DNA of 64,000 bases from positions 186,001-250,000 of the forward strand of contig WTXI01000006.1 in NCBI GenBank assembly GCA_022376515.1. The letters are read 5' to 3'. The stretch's first letter is position 1, and each line of letters opens with the position of its first letter. Below, piece by piece: positions 25,839 to 37,750 of this stretch. Under the pieces are notes generated by a model. The model was not told the origin of the DNA. It was given only the letters and a program-made list of their open reading frames with translations, and ran no database searches. Source of the stretch: Lactifluus volemus. Taxonomy: Eukaryota > Basidiomycota > Agaricomycetes > Russulales > Russulaceae. Position numbers and translations under genes: made by a program.

Positions 25839-28284
25839 ATGATCTGCCCACTACATGCAACCTTCGGCTTACGCTCCCGACCATCGTTCGCTTTAGTCCT
25901 TCCCTTCCTCTTCTTCCATTTGTATCGACTGCCCCTACAGATGGTGCGTGTATTTCGCACTCCCCGAAACCATTCTGACACGCCTGCGCCATCAATCCTA
26001 GTCCCTTCTGCAGCGTCCTTCTACGTTCCCACCTTACCCGACCTTCATCAAGACGCACTTCACCCACTCCACATCTACGCTGGTCATTTAAATGCAGATC
26101 CCAATGCGGCAGGATTGCCAGATACCACCGTCACAGCCCACATATATTTTGTGCTCATTAAAGCACGCCGGATTGCGGACAGGGAGCGGATTATGTTTTG
26201 GTTTAACGTAAGTATCACTATTACGCCAGGTTCCAAAAGTCCTCCATGTGTTCCTTACAGGGAGGACCCGGGTGTTCATCCTTTGACGGACTCATGATGG
26301 AAGTTGGACCTTGGCGTGTAGATGGAAATGGTGGGTTTAAAGTAATAGAAGGCGGCTGGGAAGAATACACCACCATGGTTTACAGTGAGTACCGGCTTCT
26401 CGATATGTACAGCGTATCATACCCTATATTGTAGTTGATCAACCCGCTGGCACTGGGTTCTCGTATACGAGTACAGATCGCTATGCACGCAGTTTGAAAG
26501 ATGTTTGTGTCCTTCACGTACCTTCCCGCCTCTGTTCTGACGCTTTACCTAGGCCACCGATCAGTTCATGGAATTTCTGCGTAATTTTTATTCCGTGTTC
26601 CCAGAATACAGGACAATGGAAGTAGGTCTATCTAACCCGTCATCCACATTGATAGCGGTGCTTACGGCACTACATAGACCTACATAGCAGGCGAGAGTTA
26701 TGCTGGGCAATACATACCTTATTTTTGTGAGTCCACATTTTTAGGGAATCCAGAGGCTATCCTGAGTTTGCGTTTAGCGGAGGCGATCTTGAACTCTACC
26801 CTCGGCGTTCCTCTCCGTGGTTCGGCCATTGGCAACGGATGGATCGATGCAAGACGGCAATACCCCGCATTCCTCGACTATGTTGTGAAGCATGGCCTCG
26901 TGAAACCGGGCTCGGAGGTAAGGCTACCAACACTGGAGAATCGACTCGAGCTTGATTGGAGGTTCTCTCTAGCAATACGAAAACGGGAAGAGTGCAACTG
27001 ACAAATGTCTTGCTCTCTTGGACGAGATGGAAGGAGAACCTATACACGTTCCGGAGTGTGAAACGTCCATGCAGTTGGTCATTGCCCAGCCTGCCGGTGC
27101 AGAGTGCGTCTTTGTGCCATGTACTTGCTGAACTGTGCCAACAGTTTTTGCAGCGAGAAGCCACAATGTATCAATATTTACGACGTCCGTCTGAAAGACG
27201 AAAGTCCAGCGTGCGGCATGAACTGGCCACCTGATCTTAAGGACATTACGTCGTATCTCCGGGTACGCTTGTTACTGGCCTGATTCTGGTCTGCTAACCC
27301 AATCACACAGCGTCCTGATGTCATACGTGCTTTCCATGCACAAGCCAAGTCAGAGGCTTGGGTTGAGTGCCAAGGACGGATCCAAGGCCAGTTAAGTAGC
27401 GGACACTCCGAGTCCTCAGTCACGGTGTTACCAAGTGTATTAGAAAAGATTCCTGTATTGATCTTCGCCGGAGACAAAGATCTGATCTGCAATTACATGG
27501 GTCAGGAAAGCTTCATCCAATCTTTGACTTGGAATGGAGGCACAGGGCTAGGAGTATGCATCACATTATTTATTGTTACGGGTGCAAAATTGAATTTTTT
27601 TTTGCAGGAAGTGGAGACTCAGACTTGGACCGTTGGCGGCGCCCCCGCTGGGACGTGGGTTTCCTCGCGAAATCTAACATACGTGAAGGTAGCACCCATC
27701 AGGGTTCGTTGGTTTCCGCTAAGTAGATACGTCACAGGTCTTCAATGCATCGCATATGGCTGGGTACGACCAACTACACGTAACACACGACATGATGTTA
27801 CGATTCATGGGCATGAACTTCTCTGCCATCACTGATGGAACGGCGCGTATTCCGAGCAGCGTGGGGGACGATGTGAAACCTGCTTTTGTCGAGAGCAAGT
27901 CTGCCTCCACCGCGCTCACTCGACCGACGGCCAAGACACCGGAACAAGACAAGGCAATGTGGGAAGGTACGATGCAGTCTCAGTCGGATACGAGAACCAA
28001 TCTCACAGTAATGCAGCTTATTACAATGCTGGGTCAGCTGCGATTGTCCTTGTGTTGGTAATAGCCGTCCTCGGACAGTCTTCTGGTGCCGCGTCCGTAG
28101 GCGGCGGATACGTGGCTTACCCATCAAAAAGAACGAGGAAGAAAATATTCCGTTGACCCAAGATCTGCACACGGTAGAGAATGAGGACTCGTTAGACACG
28201 AACGAATTCCCAACACGCAAGGGCAAGCAACGTGCGCGTGAGGAAGAACCGTCACGTATATTTGACGTCGGGGATTCAGATTAG
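25839..28284 (+). CDS. KEX1: Pheromone-processing carboxypeptidase KEX1
   Basis: KEX1 is a Golgi serine carboxypeptidase (S10) that trims C-terminal Lys/Arg from precursors after KEX2 cleavage. A hydrophobic segment ([12 protein letters not shown]) near the N-terminus serves as signal. Then come [20 protein letters not shown] (oxyanion region), the nucleophile motif [50 protein letters not shown], the catalytic Asp region [15 protein letters not shown], and the catalytic His in NASHM. A TM helix ([14 protein letters not shown]) and a charged cytosolic tail ([14 protein letters not shown] to FDVGDSD) end at 28282-28284. Breaks: one base missing near 28072 between the TM helix and VFWCRVRRR, and an unresolved phase problem before CINIYDV (about 27100-27155). 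Nine or more introns. Identification is firm. Confidence 0.94.
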
Positions 28285-29142
28285 GAGGCAGGTGATGTCA
28301 ATCACAGAAAAGTCTTGCTATAGGGCGCTGTGCCCAGCATGTTAATACACTCGCGGTTGTCATTGTTATGATATTTATCAAATTTACAAGGGCTATATTA
28401 CACTTCAGTTAGCATGTTCGCGTTATGGTTTCACTAAACCGTCAAGGTCACATAGTGACGAAAATACGGCAAGTCTAGGAATATAACGCCACACGACTGC
28501 TCAGCATCGAGCCCTCTGCCTCGCATCGTAGATCGACACCTTACGGTGGACCTAGCAACACGAGACGGTGTCGAGAGCGAGCTGAAAGCAGCTGCGCTTT
28601 TTCTCGTGAGCACCCCAGAAGAGCACCTCGCTTCGTCGACCTGAAAGGAGCGTCACCAGAAGAGCTAACCTCTGTGCCGGGGGCTGACGTTTCGGAAGGT
28701 CGAGCGAACACTTGAAAGAACCGGAGAAACCTGAAAAACCAGCAATTTTATAGGCGGTCGGGACTTGAATTCATAACGCCGACGCCACCGACGCGTTGGC
28801 CTCGTAACAATATCTACACCAAAGACGCGGTCCTGTATCTACAGAATTGAGAGATGCGCAAGCGGGATGTCACAGTAGCGTAAAGCGTAGAGTTAACAGG
28901 AATAGAGCGGTATAAGATGCGAGTTCAGTTATCCGTCCATGTGCTATCCTTGTCCGAAGTGCCTCCTAGAAGGAGGGCCCGGGATCGCTATGCAAATCCA
29001 ACATAGGAAGTGGTGAGGGGGTTGGGTGCGGCGTTCTCTGGGTGTGGAAGTAGTGGGCTCTGGCGCAGCGGCGGTTGGCCCGGATGAGGGTGCTAGTTGG
29101 GCAGAACCGCGCTCGTGACCTACTGTAACTTAACTTTGAACC
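28285..29142. other. Intergenic region upstream of HIRA
   Basis: The 858 bp between KEX1 and HIRA have no protein-like frame. A sequence near 28756-28800 looks slightly like a reverse-strand tRNA T arm but does not fold (see rejected items). Nothing else was recognised. Confidence 0.45.
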
Positions 29143-32100
29143 ATGAAGTTCACCAAGCCCTCCTGGGTCATCCATAACGGTTCGCTGACCTTCTCCTTCA
29201 CTCTATTCCTATCATTCATTCCTTTTCAAAGACTCCTCTGGCAAAAGTGACCAGCCAGCTAAACGCCTATCCATCTTTTCCGTGCATGTTCATCCGGATG
29301 GCTCTCGTATCGCCACCGGCGGTCTTGATGCGAAGATCAGAATATGGAGCACGAAACCGATTCTTAATAGCGTTTCCGAACAATCAAATCGGCCTCCCAA
29401 ATCCCTATGTACCTTAACCATGCATACCGGTCCCGTGTTATGTGTCCGTTGGGCCAATTCTGGGAGGTGGCTCGCCAGCGGAAGCGACGATGAGATCGTA
29501 ATGGTATGGGACCTTGATCCGTGTGTATTCTCACACCATCATCTTGACTATGATTATTAAGAAATGCTTGTAGCACAGCGAGGGGTAAGGTTTGGGGCTC
29601 AGATGAGGTCAACGTTGAAGGTTGGAAACCGTTAAAGCGATTGCCTGGGCATGAGAGCGGTAGAATCTTTTCGTTGTGTTCGAATTTCTTCCATACTCAA
29701 TGCAATTCACAGATGTGACTGACCTTGCATGGTCTCCAGAGGATCGCTACCTGGCATCTGTGGGTCTGGATTCCCAGGTGCTGATCTGGAGTGGTTATAC
29801 CCTAGGTACGCCTCGTCTATTGCCAACCAACTGCTTGCTCAATATAGGGTGATCGTGTTGCTCCTTGAAGAACGAATATGTAAAATTGATCAGCATCGTG
29901 GTTTTGTGAAGGGCGTTTGCTGGGATCCAGTCGGGGAATTCTTAGCAACACAATCTGACGATCGCAGTGTCAAGATTTGGCGCACGACGGATTGGGAACT
30001 TGAAGCTGAGGTTCGAAAACCTTTCGAGGACTCTCCCGGGAGTACATTTTTCCGACGGCTAAGGTGAGTTATACTGCTTCTGACTGTATGAGGAGCCGTT
30101 CAGACTTCGGAATTAGTTGGTCCCCGGATGGGGCGCACATCACTGCTTCAAATGCCACTAATAACAAAGGATTCGTATTTATTGCTGCTGTTATAGCTCG
30201 TAACAGCTGGACCTCGGAAATTAGCCTTGTTGGCCACGAAAACACGGTAGAAGTGGCTGTAAGTGCCTGTCGCTGACTGAGGGATAGTCGCTGACACATG
30301 CTATCCAGGCATATAATCCGCACATATTCCTTCGTAATCCATCAGCTCCAGTTGCCACATCTAACATTTGTTCGGTTGTCGCCCTTGGCGCTGATGACCG
30401 GTCAGTGTCCATTTGGCAAACGAAGTCCGCTAGGCCAATAATTGTGGCCAAAGAAGTCTTCGAGAGACAAATTATGGATCTTAGCTGGTGAGATCTTTAC
30501 AGCTTGGCTTCTCCATAATGCTGAACATGCTCAGGTCTTGGGATGGCCTAAAATTATATGCTGTATCATCGGATGGCACGCTTGCGGCGTTTGACTTCGA
30601 ACCTGAAGAGCTCGAAGGCATTGCGCCACATTCTATCCAACAACAATACCTGCAAAAGTTTGGCTTTTCCCTTCCGCCTCTACCAGAGAGCTGGTCGCAC
30701 ACGAATATTCAAGTGTCACCGTCTGAGCAGCGGATGACACCTCCACCGTCACCTAATCGCTCGTCACATCAGCCTCAGGGTCTTAATAGCTTCGGTGCCT
30801 CATCGGCAAGTACTGGCCACGAAGTTGTGAATACGCTAATCGCGAAGCGAAACACCAAGAAGAGAGCGCGGCAAAATTTCCTGGGACCTGGGAGGGATTC
30901 AAATCCCCCTACATCCCTTGCAAATGCATCATCATATCATGATTCACTCTCTTCCGCCCATCCCCGCCCCCATCTTGTTTCCGCTGTAATTGCTCCTGGT
31001 TTGAATCCAGATATCTCAGAATCTACCGCATCCGTCCACTCATTAGACGGCCGTCCGTCTGGCCATATTTTTCTTGACATGGCCATGGATGTCCCATTGA
31101 TTCACTTGGCGTTACAAGCTCTGCTGGGGCAAAGCGCAAGTTGTCAGCCCTAGATATTGAAGACAGGCCTACAAAGGCCCGAACACTAGGAGGAGATCGC
31201 CTTAGGGGTAACAGCCCGAACATTGTAAAAGAAATACCATCAATCCCCAGCCACCAAGCGGTTGTGTCTCAAGCCGAGAGAAAGAGATTTTCTCCGCGCC
31301 TCCGACGTTAACCTATTTGTTTTTCAAAACCAAAGACATGGGGGATGACATACTAGAATGCAAGAATGCTGAAAACGGAGGTAAATTTTCTTGTTCGTAT
31401 TTGCATTCTGTGCGCTCACTGGGACCTTGAGACCAAACCGAGGTCAGTTACGTCAGCGGTAAAACAGTATGCTGGCTCGACTACCTACCTGCTCCCGCGG
31501 TCATTTTGGCGGCCACTAGCGATTACTGTGCAGTGGGAATGGTAGATGGGAGTTTGAACGTGTATTCTCCAACTGGCCGAAGGTGATGAGGCCAGCTTTT
31601 CGATTCTCCGCGACTCATGACGGATTGCTACTAGGCTTATGCCAACCCTCACACTCGACGGGACCGCAAGTTTTCTATCCGGTGCTAAATCTGCTTTGAT
31701 TGCTATTACATCCGCCGGCATGCTGTATTCATGGTATGCGTTGATTGGGAACTATACTAAGTACTCACCACGTTTGACAGGGACATCAAGAAAACGAGGG
31801 CAAACTTTGCGCCAGTGTCCCTACAGCCATTGTTATCTCCCAATGGTACTCCTCACGGAACTACCTCGACTATCACTACCCTCGTGGCACGACCTAATGG
31901 CAGTCCAATACTCAGCACGACATCCGGAGTCACGTACTCATATGACAACAGTCTCTGCACATTCGTAAAGTTGTCAGAGCCTTGGTGGGCCGAAGGGTCC
32001 GATGCGTGGTCGAGTCGACCCCGGAACAATAATTCCCAACAGCTGGTGGTGACATCTATTGAAAGCGCTATTTCTGAACGCCTTCCTCCCTCTCCGGGTA

Positions 32101-32568
32101 CTGCCCAACGGCCTCAGTGGTGGACGAGCGCTCTGACCCTTGGTCATCTCGAATCCAAGTTACACGCGGCACGTGTTCTCGATAGCGCGCGGAATATAAG
32201 CAAACATTGTTGGTGTACGCCAAGAAGATCGCTGATGAAGGATTCAGGAATAAGGCTGAGGAACTGATCAAAGAACTCTTTGGTCCTATCTACTGGTCAG
32301 CCCCTTTTTCGCATGCAGGAAACAGTCACTCATGGAAGATTTAGGCGACCTGGTATGATCAAGGAAGATACCTGGAGCCCGGTGCTTCTCGGACATGGGA
32401 AGAGAGACCTCCTCAAGGAAGTCCTGCAAGTATTTGGTGAGCGCAAGCTATTTCAGCCCAACCCCTGAAAGGTTACTGAGTTCATTTCCAGCTCGTAGCA
32501 AAACGCTAGCCAAGCTTGGGATGGACTGGCAAGAATTACTTAAGAGGGCTTCGGCAAGTGATGATTGA
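29143..32568 (+). CDS. HIR1: Histone chaperone HIRA/Hir1
   Basis: HIRA deposits H3-H4 independently of replication and represses histone genes in the nucleus. The start at 29143 gives MKFTKPSWVIHN, the conserved opening. WD repeats follow: VHPDGSRIATGGLDAKIRIW, VLCVRWANSGRWLASGSDDE, DLAWSPEDRYLASVGLDSQ, GVCWDPVGEFLATQSDDRS, SWSPDGAHITASNATNN, and DLSWSWDGLKLYAVSSDGTL. The B-domain-like linker has KARTLGGDRLR, and the C-terminal Hira domain includes VCWLDYLPAPAVILAATSDY, LMPTLTLDGTASFLSGAK and SLCTFVKLSEPWWAEGSDAW. It ends LGMDWQELLKRASASDD at 32566-32568. Frame breaks with one missing base lie in a C run at 31093-31095 (MDVP to IDSLGV) and in a T run at 31288-31291. About twelve introns. Identification is firm. 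Confidence 0.94.
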
Positions 32569-32665
32569 TGGTGTGGATCTGTGAAGGACCCCTACGACAC
32601 CACTGTAGAAGACGAGTAGTTAGCTGTTTAACCACATGTTGCATTTTTACAATAAACCGGCTCAG

Positions 32666-32698
32666 GGCAAGGCGCGCCGGTGGAAGCTGCGCCTTGCC
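32666..32698. repeat. Perfect 10-bp inverted repeat (hairpin 1)
   Basis: GGCAAGGCGC at 32666-32675 pairs with GCGCCTTGCC at 32689-32698 across a 13-base loop. It lies 98 bp past the HIRA stop and 80 bp before the SPC19 start, and is more GC-rich than its surroundings. Confidence 0.85.
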
Positions 32699-32707
32699 TA
32701 AAAGTGA

Positions 32708-32731
32708 GCGGCTGGATCCGGGGCCAGCCGC
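32708..32731. repeat. Perfect 8-bp inverted repeat (hairpin 2)
   Basis: GCGGCTGG at 32708-32715 pairs with CCAGCCGC at 32724-32731 across an 8-base loop, nine bases after hairpin 1 ends. Confidence 0.8.
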
Positions 32732-32777
32732 GAGTTAACCGGGCACGCACGGTGCGACCCGTGTTTGAATTCGAAAG

Positions 32778-33527
32778 ATGTCATATAACGCACCACGACA
32801 GTCCCGGTTATCTGTGCGGCCCAGGGCACGAGAGTCTCTCTTTCCAGGAGGCTCAGAATGGCATTGTGCGGATCCACAATCGTCGTTTAGCCCTGACCTC
32901 CTCGAGAGCGTCCTGGCCTTGGAAGATTGCTGCGAAGAGGTAAGTTTGACGTTTTCACTACTGACAACCCACCACAGGTTTTACTTATTTATCTTCGCTC
33001 AGGCATACGAGGCGCAGCAGATCTTGAGGAACGGCACTTTGACCTCCCGCGTATGACGCGTGTTTTGAACAATCAACGAGTATGTTAACACTGCACGCAC
33101 AACAATCGACTTTTTTTTTTCCCTTGCTTAAACGTTTCTTTTTTCTTACTTCCTAGGTGTTTTTACTCGTAGACGAGGGTACAGTGGATAAGTATAAAGC
33201 TGACCTGGGCGATGAGATTGAACCTCAGATCACTGAGCTAATATCACGCGCCGAGAAGGGTTTGAAGGCACTACAGAAGAAACAACATCTCTTGCAAACA
33301 AAGGTGTTAATCGCGCGCCCCTTCTTTTGTATTGTGTTGGTTCTCGCTGCTAAGCAGAGCTCTAGGTTGAAACAGCTCAGTCGAGACCACAACCGCGAAT
33401 AGCACCAGGTGGGACGAATCGACGGCTACAGATGCTCGTAAAGCAGCGTGAACGACTAGAAGCGCAGCTTCATGGATTGGAATCTGAGATCTTGACAATG
33501 GCAAGTCCCAATCCATCTACTAGGTAA
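32778..33527 (+). CDS. SPC19: DASH/Dam1 complex subunit Spc19
   Basis: Spc19 is a small helical subunit of the fungal-specific DASH ring that couples kinetochores to microtubules. The start at 32778 gives MSYNAPRQSRLSVRPRARES. Then follow LLESVLALEDCCEEAYEAQQ, ILRNGT, DLPRMTRVLNNQRVFLLVDE, EIEPQITELISRAEKGLKAL and a coiled-coil C-terminus with QMLVKQRERLEAQLHGLESE. The stop is at 33525-33527. Three introns fit GT-AG. One base is missing in a T run at 33038-33040; restoring the frame gives the conserved DLPRMT motif after GT. Total length about 175 residues, usual for Spc19. It lies 209 bp downstream of HIRA on the same strand; no functional link is implied. Confidence 0.87.
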
Positions 33528-33752
33528 GTATACACACTTATTGTACTCTCGTGTAGGAAGCGGCCCAGAACAGGCGGTATACCCGCAGGCGAATTGACTC
33601 CGCCCGATTGTATCACATCTACACTACAATAGATTGTATAATAATTAACTCGACAGAGACGAGATGGATCAGACGTAATGGTCATATGAGATGATGGGAT
33701 CCGCTGGTCCCGTCCGCGTTTAGGTTGGACGGTGGGACCAACGCGCCCGGAT

Positions 33753-36467
33753 CTATATTACCAATTCCTCCACCTGATATAGACCCACACCCATAGCAGC
33801 CCGCTCATGCGCAAGTTTCCGGCGTCGTCTCCAATCCTCTAACTGCGCTGGCGGTCGTTGTTTCTCATAAGACGGTTTTTCCTGTGCTTTAGCGAAAAGC
33901 TCCAGTGGTGCGTGAAGCGACTGAAGGTCGTCGATTATCTTAAGTTCAGATTGGAGATGCGAAGAAAGGCGCCGAAGAAGCAGGTGAGACCCCGTGTATT
34001 GGAGTAGCGTCACGAATGTCGCATCTAGAATTGCTTCAGAAAGGCCAAGATCTTTTCTGTAGTTGTCAAGACGGGTATTCCACATTAATTACGGACGGAC
34101 CTTAACGAGAGGAGGAATTTCTAAATCGCTAGGACGGAGCTCTGCGGGAACCACGACTGAGGCTTCATTCCCGATTGTATCAGGATCGAAAATGATGCTC
34201 GCTTCACGTGATGATAACTCCGCTAGCCACTCATCAAGTAATGTTAAGATTGGGACGATGCTATCGGGGTCATTCAATTGTTCCCTCATCGCCAGGCGTA
34301 AGGCTGCATCAGAAGTGGGATATGAGATGCAAGCGGCTAATATTGACGAAAATGCTGATGCGTCGGAACTCTTTGCATCTACCTGCATGTCATGTGCACC
34401 GGAGGGTCGGTTGTCCTTCTGAGCCGAGCGGAGGAGCTTGACCAAGTCGGCTTCTGGTAGATCGAGAACATTTTTTAATGCCAAGTCGATCGCGTGCTGA
34501 GTGTACGCGGTTCAGTATACTGCACCATAGCCACGTACAGCCCTGACTCACCCAATCTTTTTTTCCGTGAATAGTTCAAGAAGGCTTTGTGATAGCATAC
34601 CTGAAGACACTACACGATTCTTCAAGAGATAATAGATCGTCTTGCTAGGGTAAAGTGTGGAAGCTGGTTTCGACGGTTGTAGAATGATATCTAAGATTTC
34701 CCGGACAAATTCGTGACCGAATAAGGGACCATCCTGCTGTGACATATTGAATATTATACTGACATATTCGGAACCTGGACGTACAACTTGTGGGTCGAGA
34801 GTAGCCACGGAACTTGAACGCTTCTCAACCCACTCAGAAAATGCGGAATCAGCGGCTTCAGGACGGTTTTGTCGAATCGCAGACCGTAATTTGTCGAGGA
34901 TAGCACGACGATCAGAATCGAATGACGCATCCGGTGTGTGGCCGTTAGGCAGAGCATTGGGCTTAGCGAGCCACCTAGCACTACTCGACGCACGTCCCAT
35001 CGCGTTTGCAATCGTAGAGGTTGTTGGAGTAGTCACTGGGACAACGAAGACTGCTGAGCATGTTTTTGTGGACTTGTCCAGCAGTCCTGAAGAGACTGTT
35101 AAGAGGATTAGAGTATTCATTGCAGGAACAAGGTCCAAAGAGACGTCCTTTGATGTTGATAGATCAGCTGGGATGGAGAGACGGTGTGATGCAAGAACAA
35201 CTGAGTAACGGAGGTCCCAGAGCAGCAGTATAAGGTCTTGTGATTGCACTGCACGGCCACAAAGAAGGACAAGTGAAGAGCCCAGAGAGGAGATCGACAC
35301 GACCCTTGCATTAGGGCGTAAAGCAGTAGCCTCAGAGGTGTTTTGGATGAATGAAAACCCAGAAAGCCTCAAGGGTGAAGAGGTCGGTGAAAGTGACGGC
35401 GATCCAGGAGACGCCAAACCTAACTCGAATGACATCCATTGACCGTCACTTTCTAAGCCAGAAGGCATTCACATCACATAATAGGTAAAAACGAGGCAGG
35501 GAACTCACGAAGGCAGCTAATATAACCTGAAGAACTGCATGACGCCTCGATAACTGTCTGAAAAAAAAAGTCAGCCAGTCTCCAGAAATGGGGAAAAAGC
35601 TCATCACCCACTCCATCGACGGAAACGGACTCATCCAAGGCAGTCGCGACCTCTTCCTCGTGTATTACTAGGACGCACACGCGAACTACACTCGTCAAAG
35701 AAAGAATAGAACGAGAGTGCCCAATGGTGCAACTGGGTAGACAGGCAAAAACGTAGCAGAAGATCTCGGAAACATGTAAGATGCCAATAGGGAAGACTTG
35801 TTATGGGGTTTCCATTCTCCTTTTTGTGTAGTAAGGTCGACGTCCATGACTGTTACATCCCCGCCAGAGGAGAGCAAGACAACACGATCGGAGAGGTCCT
35901 CCGGCGCATATATTCGCGATACTCCATGGGGGGCCTGAAAACGAGTCTGATTGGAGGGCAATCGAAGAGAAGGGCTTTAGGACGACGCACTATGATGGAA
36001 GACCTCTTTTCTTGAGCTCTCTCGCTGCTCTCGATGTCTGTGCTTCATCCCATATCCAAACGGTTCGGCCACGGTCCTCCTTTTTCACACCGGAAGACTC
36101 TTCAATCATAGCATAAACCCTCCGAAATCTTGTCCCGTTCTCTACTACCGTGCGAGAGACAGAAGGACCGGAAAACGTCGTGGATGGACCGAGCGTATAT
36201 GAGCCGGCTACATGTAGATCCGACACCTGAATAAATTTCGGAGATCCCTATGTGTGTATGGTAAGTAAAACGGGAAGACTTTACGTTGAAAACGTGCACT
36301 CCATCCCCATGCACAGTAACTGTAGCGAAACCCTCCTTTGCCTTTGAATTGCCCGGTTGTTCATGGGTCACGTATACGTTTTGATGTGGTAGTGTCGTGG
36401 ACGAATCTCGCCGCCGAGGGGTGTCATAGCTTGATAGTGAAAACGGTTCACCGATAGCTGCCACCAT
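33753..36467 (-). CDS. Large nucleolar-type protein, NOL11/Utp8-like (tentative)
   Basis: The start at 36467 opens MVAAIGEPFSLSSYDTPR. An N-terminal beta-propeller-like region follows: FATVTVHGDGVHVFNVSDLH, SYTLGPSTTFSGPSVSR, RGRTVWIWDE and RVVLLSSGGDVTVMDVDL. A middle part has LVLLCGRAVQSQDLILLLWD, and a helical C-terminal half includes EFVREILDIILQPS, TIYYLLKNRVVSSGMLSQ, DLVKLLRSAQKDNRPSG and LLQYTGSHLLLRRLSSHL, ending LYQVEELVI at 33753. This order (propeller then helical tail, with the early FxLSSY and HVFNV strands) resembles NOL11/Utp8, a t-UTP factor of pre-rRNA transcription and processing. That name is inference and I am only moderately sure. The gene itself is clear from long frames joined by short introns. 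Confidence 0.7.
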
Positions 36468-36583
36468 TTACCGTTTTACAGCTTCTGGTTGCAAATTTGG
36501 TTGCAAATTCTCAAAGGCTCGCGAACTCGTGCAAGTGACCAGGAAAAACCCAGTATTAGGGTTAGGGCTTGGATGCAACACAT

Positions 36584-37631
36584 TTATGCTCTCAGACGAC
36601 GCATGGTTTGTATATTATCCAGAGAACAATCTATTGCATCTGACGCTATTAAAATGTTTTCAGACCTGGCGCGGAGGATGGGGTCTAATTGCGCCATGGC
36701 GTGATGAGCGGATTTGGTCTCATCGTTCCACGGTTCGATTTCTGCGAGAAGGGATGCAATCTCCATCGACTCGTTGCCCAAGCGAGCTAAAACGAGATGA
36801 GTGGTGTCATTTCCAGGTAGGACGGACAACAGTTACCTTTAAGATTTAGATTCTGTCTTCTTCCTCTTCCAGTGGTGAATCAGTTGGTGTCTGTGACAAG
36901 CGAGCAAAGAACTGCGTCAGTTCAGACTGCAGTTTGAACCATGACTTGTCATGCTCCAGAAATTTATGAACGAATGAGGCCAAGTGAGCGCCAGACGCTG
37001 CCTGTTCCATTAAGAACATGAATTCGATGGAGACAATGATGGGGCGGGCTAAACGGGCGCACATTTGCAATGTCATCCAAGAAGACAAGAAGCGTCTCCG
37101 CTTCCGACCGAGTAGTGCTACCACTGAGAGCGGAGGAAACCTCTGCGAGTGCACAATGGCTATCCTGGGAAAATTGATCGTAGGTGAAGGGTTGATTATA
37201 AGGTCAACAAACCTGGGCGCCCTTTTGGACAAAGGAAAGACTTGTTTGTAGATTCGACTGCATAAAGAGCCATGATTGCACCTGTGCTGCAACTTGAAGA
37301 CTATCTTGAGGTGGCTCTGTTGGTGTAGGATGGTCCTCAATGGGGGTGAGTGTGCTATTTGGGCGGTGCGTGCCCTAGTCTGGGAGGAAGATCGCGGATG
37401 GCCAGTAAGACGTGGCTCTACTTGTTGAGACTTGGGCACAGATGATTTCGGTTCACCCCGACACGATAGACTGCTTTCTGAGGTGGTATGCCTGGTGGTC
37501 GTCCGTGTCCGCTTGGATAGTGCAGAACTTGCGGCTCTCTGGGCAGTTGAGGCGGTGGGTTGGAGATATGAAGGAGTTTTCGCTACTCGGAATATTAGAT
37601 ATGATATAGGATGGGTAGGCTTTTCACCCAC
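36584..37631 (-). CDS. Unrecognised helical protein
   Basis: I do not recognise this gene. The N-terminal part from about 37631 is Ser/Thr/Arg-rich and low in complexity. An internal exon reads QVAAQVQSWLFMQSNLQTSL then ALAEVSSALSGSTT. A further block has ASFVHKFLEHDKSWFKLQSE and LTQFFARLSQ, and the last exon reads ESMEIASLLAEIEPWNDETK with DPILRARSENILIASDAIDC, ending MRRLRA at 36584. These are amphipathic helices, suggesting a coiled-coil or scaffold protein. The frame cannot be joined throughout: breaks are needed near 36846 and 37050. The start is uncertain. It is divergent from the LPA acyltransferase (about 119 bp). Confidence 0.5.
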
Positions 37632-37750
37632 ACTGAGTGTTCGATGTCATGTTCCAAAAGCGGTAAGCTGGGCGGGATCAGTGGGCCGATAACACGGGAT
37701 TATGGGAATCGGGCTAGGCCCCCCAAAGGTTCCGCCTGGTTCCCCCAACA

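Noticed and set aside
28750..28815. Possible tRNA gene on the minus strand (TTCAAGTCCCGA-like T loop)
   Set aside because: The five bases before the putative loop do not pair with those after it, and I find no matching acceptor stem or D arm.
31153..31310. Premature stop in HIRA interpreted as a truncated isoform
   Set aside because: Sequence beyond the stop continues to match HIRA in another frame, and the step is in a C run, so a base error is more likely.
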